Shown one piece after another: positions 14,372-21,584 of a DNA stretch of 32,124 nt. Below the pieces are notes generated by a model. The model was not told where the DNA came from. It saw nothing but the letters and a program-made list of their open reading frames with translations, and searched no databases. Position 1 is the first letter of the stretch. The number at the start of each line of letters is the position of its first letter. This DNA comes from Prevotella sp. (GTDB lineage: Bacteria; Bacteroidota; Bacteroidia; Bacteroidales; Bacteroidaceae). A program made the position numbers and the translations under genes. The stretch covers positions 1-32,124 of the forward strand of contig JAFSKJ010000067.1 in NCBI GenBank assembly GCA_017449025.1. Direction: 5' to 3'.

Positions 14372-16591
14372 ATGAAAAAGATACTATTGATACTTGCTGC
14401 CGCACTATTGAGCAGCACAATAAATGGACAGACGGACAGCACGGCTGTGAGTAGGAAAAAAGTGGCAGTGGTGCTCAGCGGCGGCGGCGCAAAGGGAATG
14501 GCACACATAGGCGTGCTGAAGGTGCTGGAGCGGGCGGGCATCCCCGTGGACATTGTCACCGGAACGTCGATGGGCAGCATCATTGGCGGACTCTATGCCA
14601 TAGGCTACAATGCCAACGCCCTCGACTCTATGGTAAGGGTGCAAGACTGGGGCTACGTCATCACCGACAAGGAGGACCTGCACCGTCAGAGCCTCGACGA
14701 CCGGCGGAAGCAGAACACCTACCTGTTCTCTACGGGCCTGACCATCGGCAAGCGCGACATGCAGGCCGGCGGAATAATCAAGGGCAAGAACCTGGCCGAG
14801 CTGTTCCAGCAGCTCTGCATGGGATATACCGACTCGCTCGACTTCACGCGCGACCTGAGAATTCCCTTTGCCTGCGTGGCTACTAACATCATCGACAACT
14901 CGGAGGTGGACTTCCACAACGGACGTCTGCCGCAGGCCATGCGAGCATCCATGGCCATACCTGCCGCCTTCTCGCCAGTGAGAATCGGCAACAAGGTGCT
15001 GGTGGACGGCGGACTGAAAAACAACTACCCCGCCGACATCGCCCGCGAGATGGGAGCCGAGATCATCATAGGCGTCACCGTGCAGGGCGCGCCCAAAGTG
15101 GCCGAGGACATGGGAGGCACGATGAGCATTCTCAGCCAGATTATCGACGTGAACTGCAAGAACAAGCTCGACGAGAACCTGGCCATCACCGACCTGCACC
15201 TGCAGGTGGACACCAAGGGCTACGGCTCGGCCAGTTTCTCGCAGGCTGCCATCGACACGCTCATCCGCCGCGGCGAGGAGGAGGCCATGCGCCATTGGGA
15301 CGACATATTAGCCCTGAAGCAGCGCATAGGCATCGACCAGACATTCCGCCCCACCATACTGCATCCGCTGCGCCCGAAGGTGATGACGGAGCGCATGCTC
15401 GTCACTGGCTATAGCTTTGAGAACATGACGACGCAGGCAGAGCGGTTCCTAAAACAAAAATTCCATCTTAGTAAAAATGACAGTATAGATGCAAAGTTAG
15501 AACAGGAACTCACCACGTCCATGCGCGTGGACTTGTTCTATCAGACTGCCGAGTGCAGGCTGATACCCGACGGCGACGGCGTGCGCGTGGTGCTCACGGC
15601 GGGCAACCGCAAGTCGGTGCAGCTGCATGCCGGCGTGCGCTACGACACGGAGGAATATGCCGCCATACAGTTGGGACTCGACATACCGCTGAAGACGGCC
15701 ATACCTATCAATACCGACATCACGCTGCGATTAGGCAAGAGGCTGATGGCACGCGGCGAAATCACCGTCCATCCCCGCAGCTTCACCCGCCCCACGCTCA
15801 GCTACACGTTCCGCCGCAACGATGTGGACATATATATGGACGGCGACCTGGACTACAACATCCGCTACAACCAGTTCCAGGCCGAGTTCCTGCCCATAAA
15901 CTTCAACCTGCGACACTTCAACCTGGAGATGGGGTTGCGCTGGGACTTCATGCACTATCGCACCAAGCTCGGCTCGGAAAACGCCATGCAGGTGACGCTC
16001 AAGAACGAACATTTCTACAGCTATCGCGCCCGACTGAACTACAACAGCGAGGACGACTGGTATTTCCCCTCGCGCGGCTCGCGGTTCAAGGCCGAATATG
16101 CCTACCAGACCGACAACTTCGCCCAGCTCGACGGCAAGGCCGGCATGAGCGAGGTCAGCGCCAACTGGCGGACGTCGCTCTCGTTCAACAGCCGCTTTAC
16201 GCTCCAGCCCATGCTCTATGGCCGCCTGCTCTTCGGCAGCACCATTCCGCCCGTCTTCGGCAACACCATTGGCGGCGACTGGCTCGGCCACTACGTGGAA
16301 CAGCAGATGCCCTTTGCCGGCATTGGAAATATGGAGTATGTTGACCATCAGTTTGTGGCCGCACAGCTGCAGGCACAGCAGCGCATAGGCGGCAACAGCT
16401 ATGTGCTGCTCCGCGTGGCCGGGGCACAGCAGTCCGACCGCCTGAAAGAAATCCTGGACCACCGAACGCTGATTGGCGGGCAGATTGCCTACTACTATAA
16501 CACCATAGCCGGACCCGTTGGTGCCACCCTCGGCTACAGCAACCGCACCAAGAAGCCGTACTTCTTCCTGAACCTCGGATATGAATTCTAA
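14372..16591 (+). CDS. Patatin-like phospholipase with C-terminal outer-membrane barrel
   Basis: The protein has 739 aa from the ATG at 14372, where a signal peptide begins (MKKILLILAAALLSSTING). Upstream in-frame ATGs lie before the promoter. Patatin domain, about residues 30-330: oxyanion loop SGGGAKG (37-42 core), nucleophile Ser66 in GTSMGS, and dyad Asp212 in VDGGLKNNYP. A short POTRA-like region follows at about 375-440. A BamA/Omp85-type 16-strand barrel makes up the remainder, ending in aromatic NLGYEF. The architecture matches the PlpD/type Vd-like patatin-BamA fusions common in Bacteroidetes. It is likely an outer-membrane-anchored lipase/acyl hydrolase acting on phospholipids. The stop overlaps the next gene's ATG by 11 nt. 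Confidence 0.92.
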   Translation: MKKILLILAAALLSSTINGQTDSTAVSRKKVAVVLSGGGAKGMAHIGVLKVLERAGIPVDIVTGTSMGSIIGGLYAIGYNANALDSMVRVQDWGYVITDKEDLHRQSLDDRRKQNTYLFSTGLTIGKRDMQAGGIIKGKNLAELFQQLCMGYTDSLDFTRDLRIPFACVATNIIDNSEVDFHNGRLPQAMRASMAIPAAFSPVRIGNKVLVDGGLKNNYPADIAREMGAEIIIGVTVQGAPKVAEDMGGTMSILSQIIDVNCKNKLDENLAITDLHLQVDTKGYGSASFSQAAIDTLIRRGEEEAMRHWDDILALKQRIGIDQTFRPTILHPLRPKVMTERMLVTGYSFENMTTQAERFLKQKFHLSKNDSIDAKLEQELTTSMRVDLFYQTAECRLIPDGDGVRVVLTAGNRKSVQLHAGVRYDTEEYAAIQLGLDIPLKTAIPINTDITLRLGKRLMARGEITVHPRSFTRPTLSYTFRRNDVDIYMDGDLDYNIRYNQFQAEFLPINFNLRHFNLEMGLRWDFMHYRTKLGSENAMQVTLKNEHFYSYRARLNYNSEDDWYFPSRGSRFKAEYAYQTDNFAQLDGKAGMSEVSANWRTSLSFNSRFTLQPMLYGRLLFGSTIPPVFGNTIGGDWLGHYVEQQMPFAGIGNMEYVDHQFVAAQLQAQQRIGGNSYVLLRVAGAQQSDRLKEILDHRTLIGGQIAYYYNTIAGPVGATLGYSNRTKKPYFFLNLGYEF

Positions 16592-17579
16592 ATCATTAGT
16601 AACTATACTGCTTCTCACCGTCTCATCTTTGGTTTGTGCACAGAACCGCAACCAGAAGGTAAGGGCGCGAATAGACAGTGTGCTCACGGCAAGATACTTC
16701 CGAACGCCCTACGACACAAACTACGTGGTAAGACCCGAGGGAAACCTGACGCTGAAGGTGAGGCTGAACCAGACAGGCAACGACTTCCACGCAAAGGGAA
16801 CAGTGAACGACATCTACTCGAAGGCCGACCTGCACACCAGCCATAAGACCACCGTGAGCATTGCCGCCTCCTATCGCGGCATCTCCGCTGCGCTGGCCCT
16901 CAATCCGGCCAAGATGAGCGGAGCCTACAAGGACTACGAGTTCAACCTCAACTACTACAGCAGCCGCCTGAGCCTCGACCTCAGCTACCAGCGGTCGGAA
17001 TCGCTGGCGGGCGACATCTTTTTCAACGACAGAGCAGGGCGGTTGGAGGCAGGCGAGGCAACCATGAAGGTGCTCAACATGGCGGGATACTACACCTTCA
17101 ACCACCGCCACTTCTCCTACCCTGCAGCCTTCACACAGAGCTACATACAGCGCCGCTCGGCTGGCTCGTGGCTGGCAGGCATAAGCTATCAGGGAGGAAG
17201 CATCAAGACCACCGAGGCCCTGTTGGCAAGAAACCCCAACGCTCCCGACACACGCATCTATGTCGGACACTTCGGCATAGGCGGAGGTTACGGCTACAAC
17301 TGGGTGCTGGGCCGTGGGTGGCTGCTCCACTTCTCCATGTTGCCCACCTTCGTGGTTTATAACCGCAACAACATGACCGTGCGTGGCGAGCGCAAAAAGG
17401 CCCAGCGCATGCGCTTCAACATGATTTTCAACGAGCGGGTGGCCATAGTCTGCAACATTTCTCCCCGATACTTCGCTGGGGCTACCCTCGTGATGAACAA
17501 CTCCGTCTTCGACGACGACGTGGTGGTTGTCAATCAGAACAAGTGGCGCGCCCGAGCCTTCGTCGGGTTGAGGTTATGA
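16581..17579 (+). CDS. DUF4421 family outer-membrane protein
   Basis: The protein has 332 aa with a signal peptide (MNSKSLVTILLLTVSSLVCA/QNR). The DUF4421 pattern is visible: RIDSVLTARYFRTPYDTNYVVRP, then alternating strands (VSIAASYRGISAALALNP, FNLNYYSSRLSLDLSYQ), GGGYGYNWVLGRGWLLHFSMLP, and a terminal VGLRL. This is a Bacteroidetes-specific predicted beta-barrel whose function is unknown. It overlaps the patatin gene by 11 nt with its ATG inside the last codons, so the two are translationally coupled. That suggests a shared job at the outer membrane, for example lipid handling, which is inference. Confidence 0.88.
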   Translation: MNSKSLVTILLLTVSSLVCAQNRNQKVRARIDSVLTARYFRTPYDTNYVVRPEGNLTLKVRLNQTGNDFHAKGTVNDIYSKADLHTSHKTTVSIAASYRGISAALALNPAKMSGAYKDYEFNLNYYSSRLSLDLSYQRSESLAGDIFFNDRAGRLEAGEATMKVLNMAGYYTFNHRHFSYPAAFTQSYIQRRSAGSWLAGISYQGGSIKTTEALLARNPNAPDTRIYVGHFGIGGGYGYNWVLGRGWLLHFSMLPTFVVYNRNNMTVRGERKKAQRMRFNMIFNERVAIVCNISPRYFAGATLVMNNSVFDDDVVVVNQNKWRARAFVGLRL

Positions 17580-17638
17580 ACAACATGGCCTGCACTGCAT
17601 AGTTGTGGTTGGTTGAAAAGTTAAAATTCGGAATGTGC

Positions 17639-17669
17639 TTGTCAGGTAACAATTTTATTCGTAACTTTG
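17639..17669 (+). promoter_or_regulatory. Promoter of the small ORF / fimbrillin-like operon
   Basis: TTG at 17639-17641, 20 nt, TAACTTTG at 17662-17669; the first ATG is at 17703. Confidence 0.55.
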
Positions 17670-17702
17670 CAACTTGATTGTGAGATAAATATAAGTAAAA
17701 AT

Positions 17703-17879
17703 ATGAAAAGGAACTACAAAAGACCCTCGCTGCACGTGGTAGCTGTGCAGCATCAGCATCCTCTGCTCCAATTTAGCGGAAAGATTTCCGGCTACAGCAA
17801 GTCGAGTAGCGGCTTTAGCCAGGAGAGTCCGTCGAGGGCTGGCTTTAGCTATGAAGATGATAGCCAGGATGATGACTAA
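17703..17879 (+). CDS. 58-aa small protein upstream of fimbrillin-like gene
   Basis: The ATG at 17703 follows an A-rich leader about 34 nt after the -7 box. The translation starts MKRNYKRPSLHVVAVQHQHP, then LLQFSGKISGY and a Ser/Gly-rich, acidic tail ending SYEDDSQDDD. The opening K-x-Y-x-x-P-x-x-x-V-V pattern recurs, as far as I recall, in many short Bacteroidales proteins encoded next to surface-protein genes. No signal peptide or membrane helix is apparent. It ends 22 nt before the lipoprotein start, in the same operon. The function is unknown: it could be a secreted peptide, a chaperone-like partner or a leader peptide. Confidence 0.6.
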   Translation: MKRNYKRPSLHVVAVQHQHPLLQFSGKISGYSKSSSGFSQESPSRAGFSYEDDSQDDD

Positions 17880-17901
17880 CATTAATAATAATAAACATGA
17901 C

Positions 17902-18840
17902 ATGAACAGTAAGAAACAATACCTTCTTTGTATGCTCGGCGGCATGATGCTGGCCGGGATGACAGCCTGCTCAGGCGACAATGATACGGCGGAAAACTCC
18001 GACGACGGCGTGAAAGTGCGCCGCATCACAATTACACAGACCGAGGAAGCTGCGGAAGCACGACAGATGGCGACACGCGCCACGCTGACCGAGGGCGACG
18101 GACTCCTCACTGCCTCGTGGACAAAAGGCGACGGTCTGACGTACTGCAATTTGAGCAGGACGCAGTATAATGTGCAGACAGGAACCAATGAACCTGTTTT
18201 TGGCAACTTGACCGCCGCCTCCACCGCTGTCACCACGCAATTCACGGGCGATGTGTCGTGCAGTATAGGCGACTATCTCGCCGTGGTCTATCCCGCTACG
18301 ACTTTCGTTAACAACGATAAATACACAATCTCCCTCGCCGGACAGGACGGCACGCTCACCAAGCTCGCCACATCGTATCATTACGTATATGGCAAGGCCT
18401 ACGTCAAATCTGTGACCGACAAGACTGCCAATGCCACAATCGGGAAGATGAAGAGCTTGCTCACCGTCTGCAAGTTCTCGTTTGTCAATAAAGACGACGG
18501 TGCGGCCATTCCCATCAAGTCGCTCACCATCAGTTATGGCGGCACAGGCGAAGATGCCGGTACCTACCCGCAGTCAGCCACGGTGAAAATCATAGATGAA
18601 ACAAATGGCATATTGGAGCAGGAGAACGTCCATGCCACAGGCGTAACTGGTAGCGAGGCACTCACCATCAGTGCCAGCGGCCAGACGGAGGTCTATGTCG
18701 CCCTGCTGCGCACCACCAATTCGCGCACCTACAACTTCACCGTCACCAACAGCAGCGGCACCTACACCGGCACTGCCAAGGCCACGCTCACCGAGGGCGA
18801 GTACGTGGAGGCCACGGGGCTGAGGCTGACGAAACAATAA
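17902..18840 (+). CDS. Fimbrillin-like surface lipoprotein (Mfa/FimA-type family)
   Basis: The protein has 312 aa. The lipoprotein signal ends in the lipobox GMTAC, with Cys23 followed by SGDND, an acidic patch resembling the Bacteroidetes surface-export signal. The body has the repetitive Thr/Ser/Gly-rich strands of Mfa_like/fimbrillin domains (TASWTKGDGLTYCNL, GDYLAVVYPATTF, ISYGGTGEDAGTYPQSATVKI, YVALLRTTNSRTYNFTV) and ends GEYVEATGLRLTKQ. It is probably a cell-surface pilus or pilus-accessory protein. A C-terminal fragment of a close paralogue lies at 22886-22984. Start 17902 is chosen because the signal begins there; an upstream frame extension overlaps the small ORF. Confidence 0.75.
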   Translation: MNSKKQYLLCMLGGMMLAGMTACSGDNDTAENSDDGVKVRRITITQTEEAAEARQMATRATLTEGDGLLTASWTKGDGLTYCNLSRTQYNVQTGTNEPVFGNLTAASTAVTTQFTGDVSCSIGDYLAVVYPATTFVNNDKYTISLAGQDGTLTKLATSYHYVYGKAYVKSVTDKTANATIGKMKSLLTVCKFSFVNKDDGAAIPIKSLTISYGGTGEDAGTYPQSATVKIIDETNGILEQENVHATGVTGSEALTISASGQTEVYVALLRTTNSRTYNFTVTNSSGTYTGTAKATLTEGEYVEATGLRLTKQ

Positions 18841-18891
18841 GAAGATACGGAAGGAATGACTATCTTTGACTTACTGACACAGACGGAAAAA

Positions 18892-18910
18892 TCCGTGCTG
18901 TGCGGTTGAA
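18892..18910. repeat. 19-nt inverted repeat, left copy
   Basis: TCCGTGCTGTGCGGTTGAA here is present as its exact reverse complement at 19330-19348. Each copy is followed, in its own orientation, by a small hairpin: GACCGC-aa-GCGGTC at 18920-18933, and AGACGC/GCGTCT at 19313-19329. Confidence 0.6.
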
Positions 18911-18966
18911 CTGCAGTATGACCGCAAGCGGTCACCTCTCAATGTCGGGCGGTGCAAAGCACCCCC

Positions 18967-19041
18967 AAGCCCCCTTGCCCCCTAAAGGGGGGGAGTTCCA
19001 GCAGAGTCTGTAGTTCCCCCCTTTAGGGGGTTGGGGGGCTT
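18967..19041. repeat. GC-rich palindromic element with CCCCCTAAAGGGGG arms
   Basis: Two near-perfect arms of about 27 nt (18967-18992 and 19014-19041), each itself containing CCCCCTAAAGGGGG-type symmetry, flank a loop with CAGCAGAGTCTG. No coding potential is convincing. It resembles dispersed palindromes seen between genes in Prevotella, and could also act as a terminator for the fimbrillin-like gene. Confidence 0.65.
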
Positions 19042-19062
19042 ACTAAAGACCATTGTCATACC

Positions 19063-19144
19063 TGTCACCCTCCTGTCACCCTCTGTCACCCTCAAACAGG
19101 GTGCAAACCCTTTGTACATCGGCGTTCTGTCACCCTGACACCCT
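19063..19144. repeat. Iterated GTCACCCT direct repeats
   Basis: TGTCACCCTC occurs at 19063-19072, 19074-19083 and 19084-19093, and TGTCACCCT again at 19128-19136 followed by GACACCCT. It lies in the non-coding tract between the palindrome and the inverted repeat. No gene is seen in 18841-19590. Confidence 0.55.
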
Positions 19145-19329
19145 ATTTCATAAAAAAACTGTAATATCACCTTTGCCCCGCGCCGGGCACCACCACTATT
19201 TTTACGATGCAAAGGAAATCATTTTATTTTTTTATAAAGTATCCATTTCTTTTATGCATTCGGACGCTGCGGTTCTTGGACAAGCCAAGCGAACAAATCG
19301 AGTCCCGAGCGTAGACGCTTTTAGCGTCT

Positions 19330-19348
19330 TTCAACCGCACAGCACGGA
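19330..19348. repeat. 19-nt inverted repeat, right copy
   Basis: Exact reverse complement of 18892-18910. The two copies bracket the GC palindrome and the GTCACCCT repeats. Confidence 0.6.
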
Positions 19349-19392
19349 ATTTTTTTGTCTAAGGAGTTTAGGAGGAAAGGAGTTTCCGCGAC

Positions 19393-19504
19393 TGTAGGGG
19401 CAGGCCCCGTGCCAGCCCGATGGCCCGGCAGGGCCAATCCTCCGCGGATCTGTACACGGACATACGCCGTGGGCGTGCGGGCGGGCACAGGACCTGCCCC
19501 TACA
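19393..19504. repeat. Imperfect inverted repeat with TGTAGGGGCAGG ends
   Basis: TGTAGGGGCAGG plus GTGCC at 19393-19413 faces GGGCAC plus CCTGCCCCTACA at 19484-19504. GACATACGCCGTGGGC occurs at 19460-19475 and again at 19511-19526. It looks like a non-autonomous palindromic element. Confidence 0.55.
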
Positions 19505-19549
19505 GAGGGTGACATACGCCGTGGGCTCGTTGGTATGCCGTTCGGCGGC

Positions 19550-19588
19550 GTTCGCTGAATTCGTTCGCTGAATTCGTTCGCTGAATTT
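19550..19588. repeat. Three tandem 13-nt units GTTCGCTGAATTC
   Basis: Units at 19550-19562, 19563-19575 and 19576-19588 (the last with one change at the end), immediately before the transposase remnant. Confidence 0.65.
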
Positions 19589-19839
19589 TGTCATTTTTAA
19601 CAGATAAACGGCGGGAATGTCGGGAAGTTTTTGTATTTTTGCACGCAGATTCGCCAGTCTTTGCCGTGGCGCGGCGTGAGGCGCTCATTGGCGACGCATG
19701 GATAGGCGAGTTCCATGCCTATCTGGCTGGGGTCTGTCGCAACCTGCAGTATTTCGTACACGCCATCGGCGGCACGGGCGACCACGTTCACCCGTTAGTT
19801 AAAAGGCCCCTGCGGGGCTGGCTGGCTACCGTTGTCTGA
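19588..19839 (+). pseudogene. IS200/IS605-type (Y1/HUH) transposase remnant
   Basis: The recognisable core is at 19705-19803: EFHAYLAGVCRNLQYFVHAIGG followed by DHVHPLVK, where HVH is the HUH metal-binding motif of Y1 transposases (PF01797). Only about 35 residues align to the family in my reading; a functional protein has 130-180 aa with a catalytic Tyr further on. Here the frame is lost right after the HUH motif. No in-frame ATG starts the frame, and a -7-like TATTTTTG lies inside it at 19634-19641. Dead element; it may be related to the neighbouring palindromes, since such transposases mobilise hairpin ends. Confidence 0.6.
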
Positions 19840-19858
19840 TGCTTACGGCATCGGGCGA

Positions 19859-20035
19859 ATGAACGGGACGAGGGAAAAGGAGAATAAACAAGGATTTAAC
19901 AATAAAAACATAAATAGATATGAAACAGGAAACAAGACAGCGGACGCGGTGGACGCGAAGAAGGAGTACACGCTGCTGCCCGTCAGCGGCTCGCAGGACG
20001 GCGGCGGCGAGGTGACGCCGGTCACGCCGGAGTAG
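19859..20035 (+). other. Doubtful 58-codon frame, perhaps the tail of a lost gene
   Basis: The translation ends KKEYTLLPVSGSQDGGGEVTPVTPE and looks protein-like only in its last 35 residues. A plausible ATG with an A-rich leader (19920) is in a different frame, so either a frameshift has occurred or this is not a gene. The stretch 20036-20158 holds nothing I can identify. Confidence 0.2.
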
Positions 20036-20158
20036 GGTCGCTACGCTCAAAATCATTACGCCGCAGCATAGCTCGAGACTTCCGAGCTTGCTCGTCTGAG
20101 CACCTCTGGAAATAGGCAATGGGCGAAGAAGCTCGGCTCTGCATTCAGCACAGGCGTT

Positions 20159-20240
20159 CTTTGACATACTGAGACACAGACGGATATTTTTCTTCGCGAT
20201 TTGCGCGTCATGTCGGAAATTTGTTGTATCTTTGCAGCGT
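20159..20240. repeat. 82-nt direct repeat carrying a promoter, copy 1
   Basis: It is identical at 81 of 82 positions to 20647-20728 and contains TTGC (20201-20204) and TATCTTTG (20227-20234). It drives the DUF6722-like gene. Confidence 0.8.
20227..20234 (+). promoter_or_regulatory. -7 box of the DUF6722-like gene
   Basis: TATCTTTG, 30 nt upstream of the ATG at 20264, inside the duplicated 82-nt segment. Confidence 0.55.
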
Positions 20241-20263
20241 CGAAACGAAACATTGCACAGATT

Positions 20264-20539
20264 ATGACAACGAGACGCGAGAAGTCGAAGCCGCAGATGA
20301 ACAAGCAGCTGGAGGCGGCGAACACGGAGCAGAAACAGGAACTGAAGGTGAACCAGAGGCGGGAGAAACTGGCAGACTTTCTTATAGACGTGGCAAAATA
20401 CGTGCTGACTGGTGTGGTCATCACGTCGCTCTTCAATGATGTGTCGGACAAGACAATTCTCTATGTCACGGGGTTGTTCATTGTCGTCATATCACTTACA
20501 ATCGGATTGATATTAACAAATAAAAGAAAGGACAAGTAA
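20264..20539 (+). CDS. DUF6722-like small membrane protein
   Basis: The protein has 91 aa. The N-terminal 40 residues are charged and helical (KSKPQMNKQLEAANTEQ), followed by two membrane segments: DVAKYVLTGVVITSLF (about 45-61) and ILYVTGLFIVVISLTIGLIL (about 66-85), ending NKRKDK. The layout and the motif 'AKYVLTGVVITSLFND' match my memory of the DUF6722 family from Bacteroidales; function unknown. The start at 20264 is chosen because it lies 30 nt downstream of the -7 box; the frame is open further upstream across the promoter. A 36-aa membrane peptide gene follows 2 nt after the stop. Confidence 0.7.
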   Translation: MTTRREKSKPQMNKQLEAANTEQKQELKVNQRREKLADFLIDVAKYVLTGVVITSLFNDVSDKTILYVTGLFIVVISLTIGLILTNKRKDK

Positions 20540-20541
20540 CT

Positions 20542-20652
20542 ATGGGAGTTTATTTAGCAGCAATTTTAATTGGCGTTCCAGGAATCATCTTCCTGATCTA
20601 CTGCCTGACCCCGAAAGGAAAACGCTGGATGAGGGCCAACGGCTTGCTTTGA
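20542..20652 (+). CDS. 36-aa single-span membrane peptide
   Basis: ATG two nt after the stop of the DUF6722-like gene. The translation MGVYLAAILIGVPGIIFLIY is one membrane helix, followed by CLTPKGKRWMRANGLL, a positively charged cytoplasmic tail. Coupled spacing supports a real gene, perhaps a partner of the DUF6722-like protein. The stop lies within the start of the second 82-nt repeat copy. Confidence 0.55.
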   Translation: MGVYLAAILIGVPGIIFLIYCLTPKGKRWMRANGLL

Positions 20653-20728
20653 CATACTGAGACACAGACGGATATTTTTCTTCGCGATTTGCGCGTCATG
20701 TCGGAATTTTGTTGTATCTTTGCAGCGT
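20647..20728. repeat. 82-nt direct repeat carrying a promoter, copy 2
   Basis: Second copy of 20159-20240, with a single difference (A to T in CGGAA[A/T]TTTG). It carries TATCTTTG at 20715-20722 and precedes the ORF at 20752. Confidence 0.8.
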
Positions 20729-20751
20729 TGAATCATTAAACAGCGCAAAAT

Positions 20752-20925
20752 ATGGAAACAACAGTAAGACCAACGACCGCTCCGAAGAAGCGGATTTCGA
20801 GAACTGGCAGAGTGGTCCGCGTCATATCGGCCAGGGTACGGCTGAGCGGGAGAACGGACAAGCCGAAGAGTGAGATTCTGACCATTGAGGAATTTGAACG
20901 CCGCGCAAAGGATGGGACACTATAG
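20752..20925 (+). CDS. 57-aa basic small ORF ahead of the retropepsin-like remnant
   Basis: ATG 30 nt after the duplicated -7 box. The translation is Arg/Lys-rich (PKKRISRTGRVVRVISARVR, then KSEILTIEEFERRAKDGTL). The last 15 residues look like a small DNA- or RNA-binding or antitoxin-like tail, but no family is recognised. Its stop overlaps the next ORF's ATG (20912) by 14 nt. Partner of the retropepsin-like gene or a remnant of its upstream neighbour. Confidence 0.45.
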   Translation: METTVRPTTAPKKRISRTGRVVRVISARVRLSGRTDKPKSEILTIEEFERRAKDGTL

Positions 20926-21133
20926 CAAGAACCTCGGCCCGATGGCCGACGAGGTGGTCACCGAGTGCGAGTTCATCACCCTTGACCAGAAACGCAGGGT
21001 GAAAGCCGTCCGCACGATGTGGGATACGGGCAGCAACGCCACCATCGGAATGGACATCATTGCCCTTGGGAACTTCCACCTCGACCTCTGCCAAGGGGAA
21101 ATCTCATTCACCTTCAGCCTGCCTAACGAATAG
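20912..21133 (+). pseudogene. Retropepsin-like aspartic protease with internal deletion
   Basis: The frame encodes 73 aa. VRTMWDTGSNATI carries the aspartic-protease signature DTGS, and it is followed at once by GMDIIALGNFHLDL and FTFSLPNE. In Bacteroidales single-domain retropepsin-like proteins, as I recall them, a flap region of some 60-70 residues separates DTG(A/S) from the GMDII-G-F motif. Here that region is missing in frame, so the flap and substrate cleft are gone and activity is very unlikely. A few family members might be naturally short, so an alignment is needed to settle it. Overlaps the preceding small ORF by 14 nt. Confidence 0.6.
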
Positions 21134-21157
21134 CGTTCCATACGTTAAGAAGAAAAT

Positions 21158-21223
21158 TGCGATTAAGCGAGAGCCATGATGCTCGCATCAATGGCCGAGC
21201 GTGAGCAATTTCGAGCGAAGCTC
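21158..21223. repeat. Dispersed palindromic repeat, copy B
   Basis: Contains the 17-mer TGCGATTAAGCGAGAGC (21158-21174), TGATGCTCGCATCA (21177-21190) and GAGCGTGAGC, all shared with copy A inside the rhamnosidase gene. Intergenic. Confidence 0.7.
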
Positions 21224-21230
21224 AAGATTA

Positions 21231-21267
21231 TCCGCCGAGACATCCGCAGAAGGATGTGCTCGGCGGA
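21231..21267. repeat. 15-bp hairpin TCCGCCGAG..CTCGGCGGA
   Basis: TCCGCCGAG-ACATCC (21231-21245) pairs with GGATGT-G-CTCGGCGGA (21252-21267), with one bulged G and a 6-nt loop. It directly follows copy B. There is no T-run, so it is probably part of the repeat element rather than a classical terminator. Confidence 0.55.
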
Positions 21268-21379
21268 CTTCGTTTATATCCGTCTGGTCTTGGAATGTCA
21301 TGACGAGAGAAGAAGAGGAACAGTAGTGAAAAAACAGTGAGAAAAAATCAATGAATAATAACTAAAACAAACTAACGAT

Positions 21380-21520
21380 ATGGAGACAAACGTACAACAG
21401 ATTCTGGCGCGGCGCCAGCAGGGGCTTCGGCCTGGGCGCAGCCGCAGGGCGGCGGGGCTGCAAGTGCTCGTCGCTGTGCTGATGCTGCTCATGGCGGGGG
21501 TGACGCCGGCGTGGGCGTGA
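21380..21520 (+). pseudogene. Orphan copy of the giant protein's signal-peptide region
   Basis: The 46-aa frame ends in a stop immediately after a signal-peptide cleavage motif. Bases 21455-21517 match 25051-25113 (start of the giant surface-protein gene) at 62 of 63 positions and encode GLQVLVAVLMLLMAGVTPAW-A in both. The first 25 residues (METNVQQILARRQQGLRPGR) differ. It is either the stump of a second giant gene whose body was deleted, or a recombination donor/acceptor for the N-terminal region. Confidence 0.75.
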
Positions 21521-21584
21521 AACTCATCTGACAATAATCAACAAAATCAACGATAACAAAGAAACATCTGATATAATTAGAGCG

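Noticed and set aside
18967-19041. Simple intrinsic terminator of the fimbrillin-like gene
   Set aside because: It lies more than 120 nt after the stop, the arms are C/G runs with internal symmetry, and no T-run follows; it fits a dispersed palindromic repeat better, though termination cannot be excluded.
19859-20035. A confident small gene ending in EVTPVTPE
   Set aside because: The likely start codon and the protein-like tail are in different frames; kept only as a doubtful feature.
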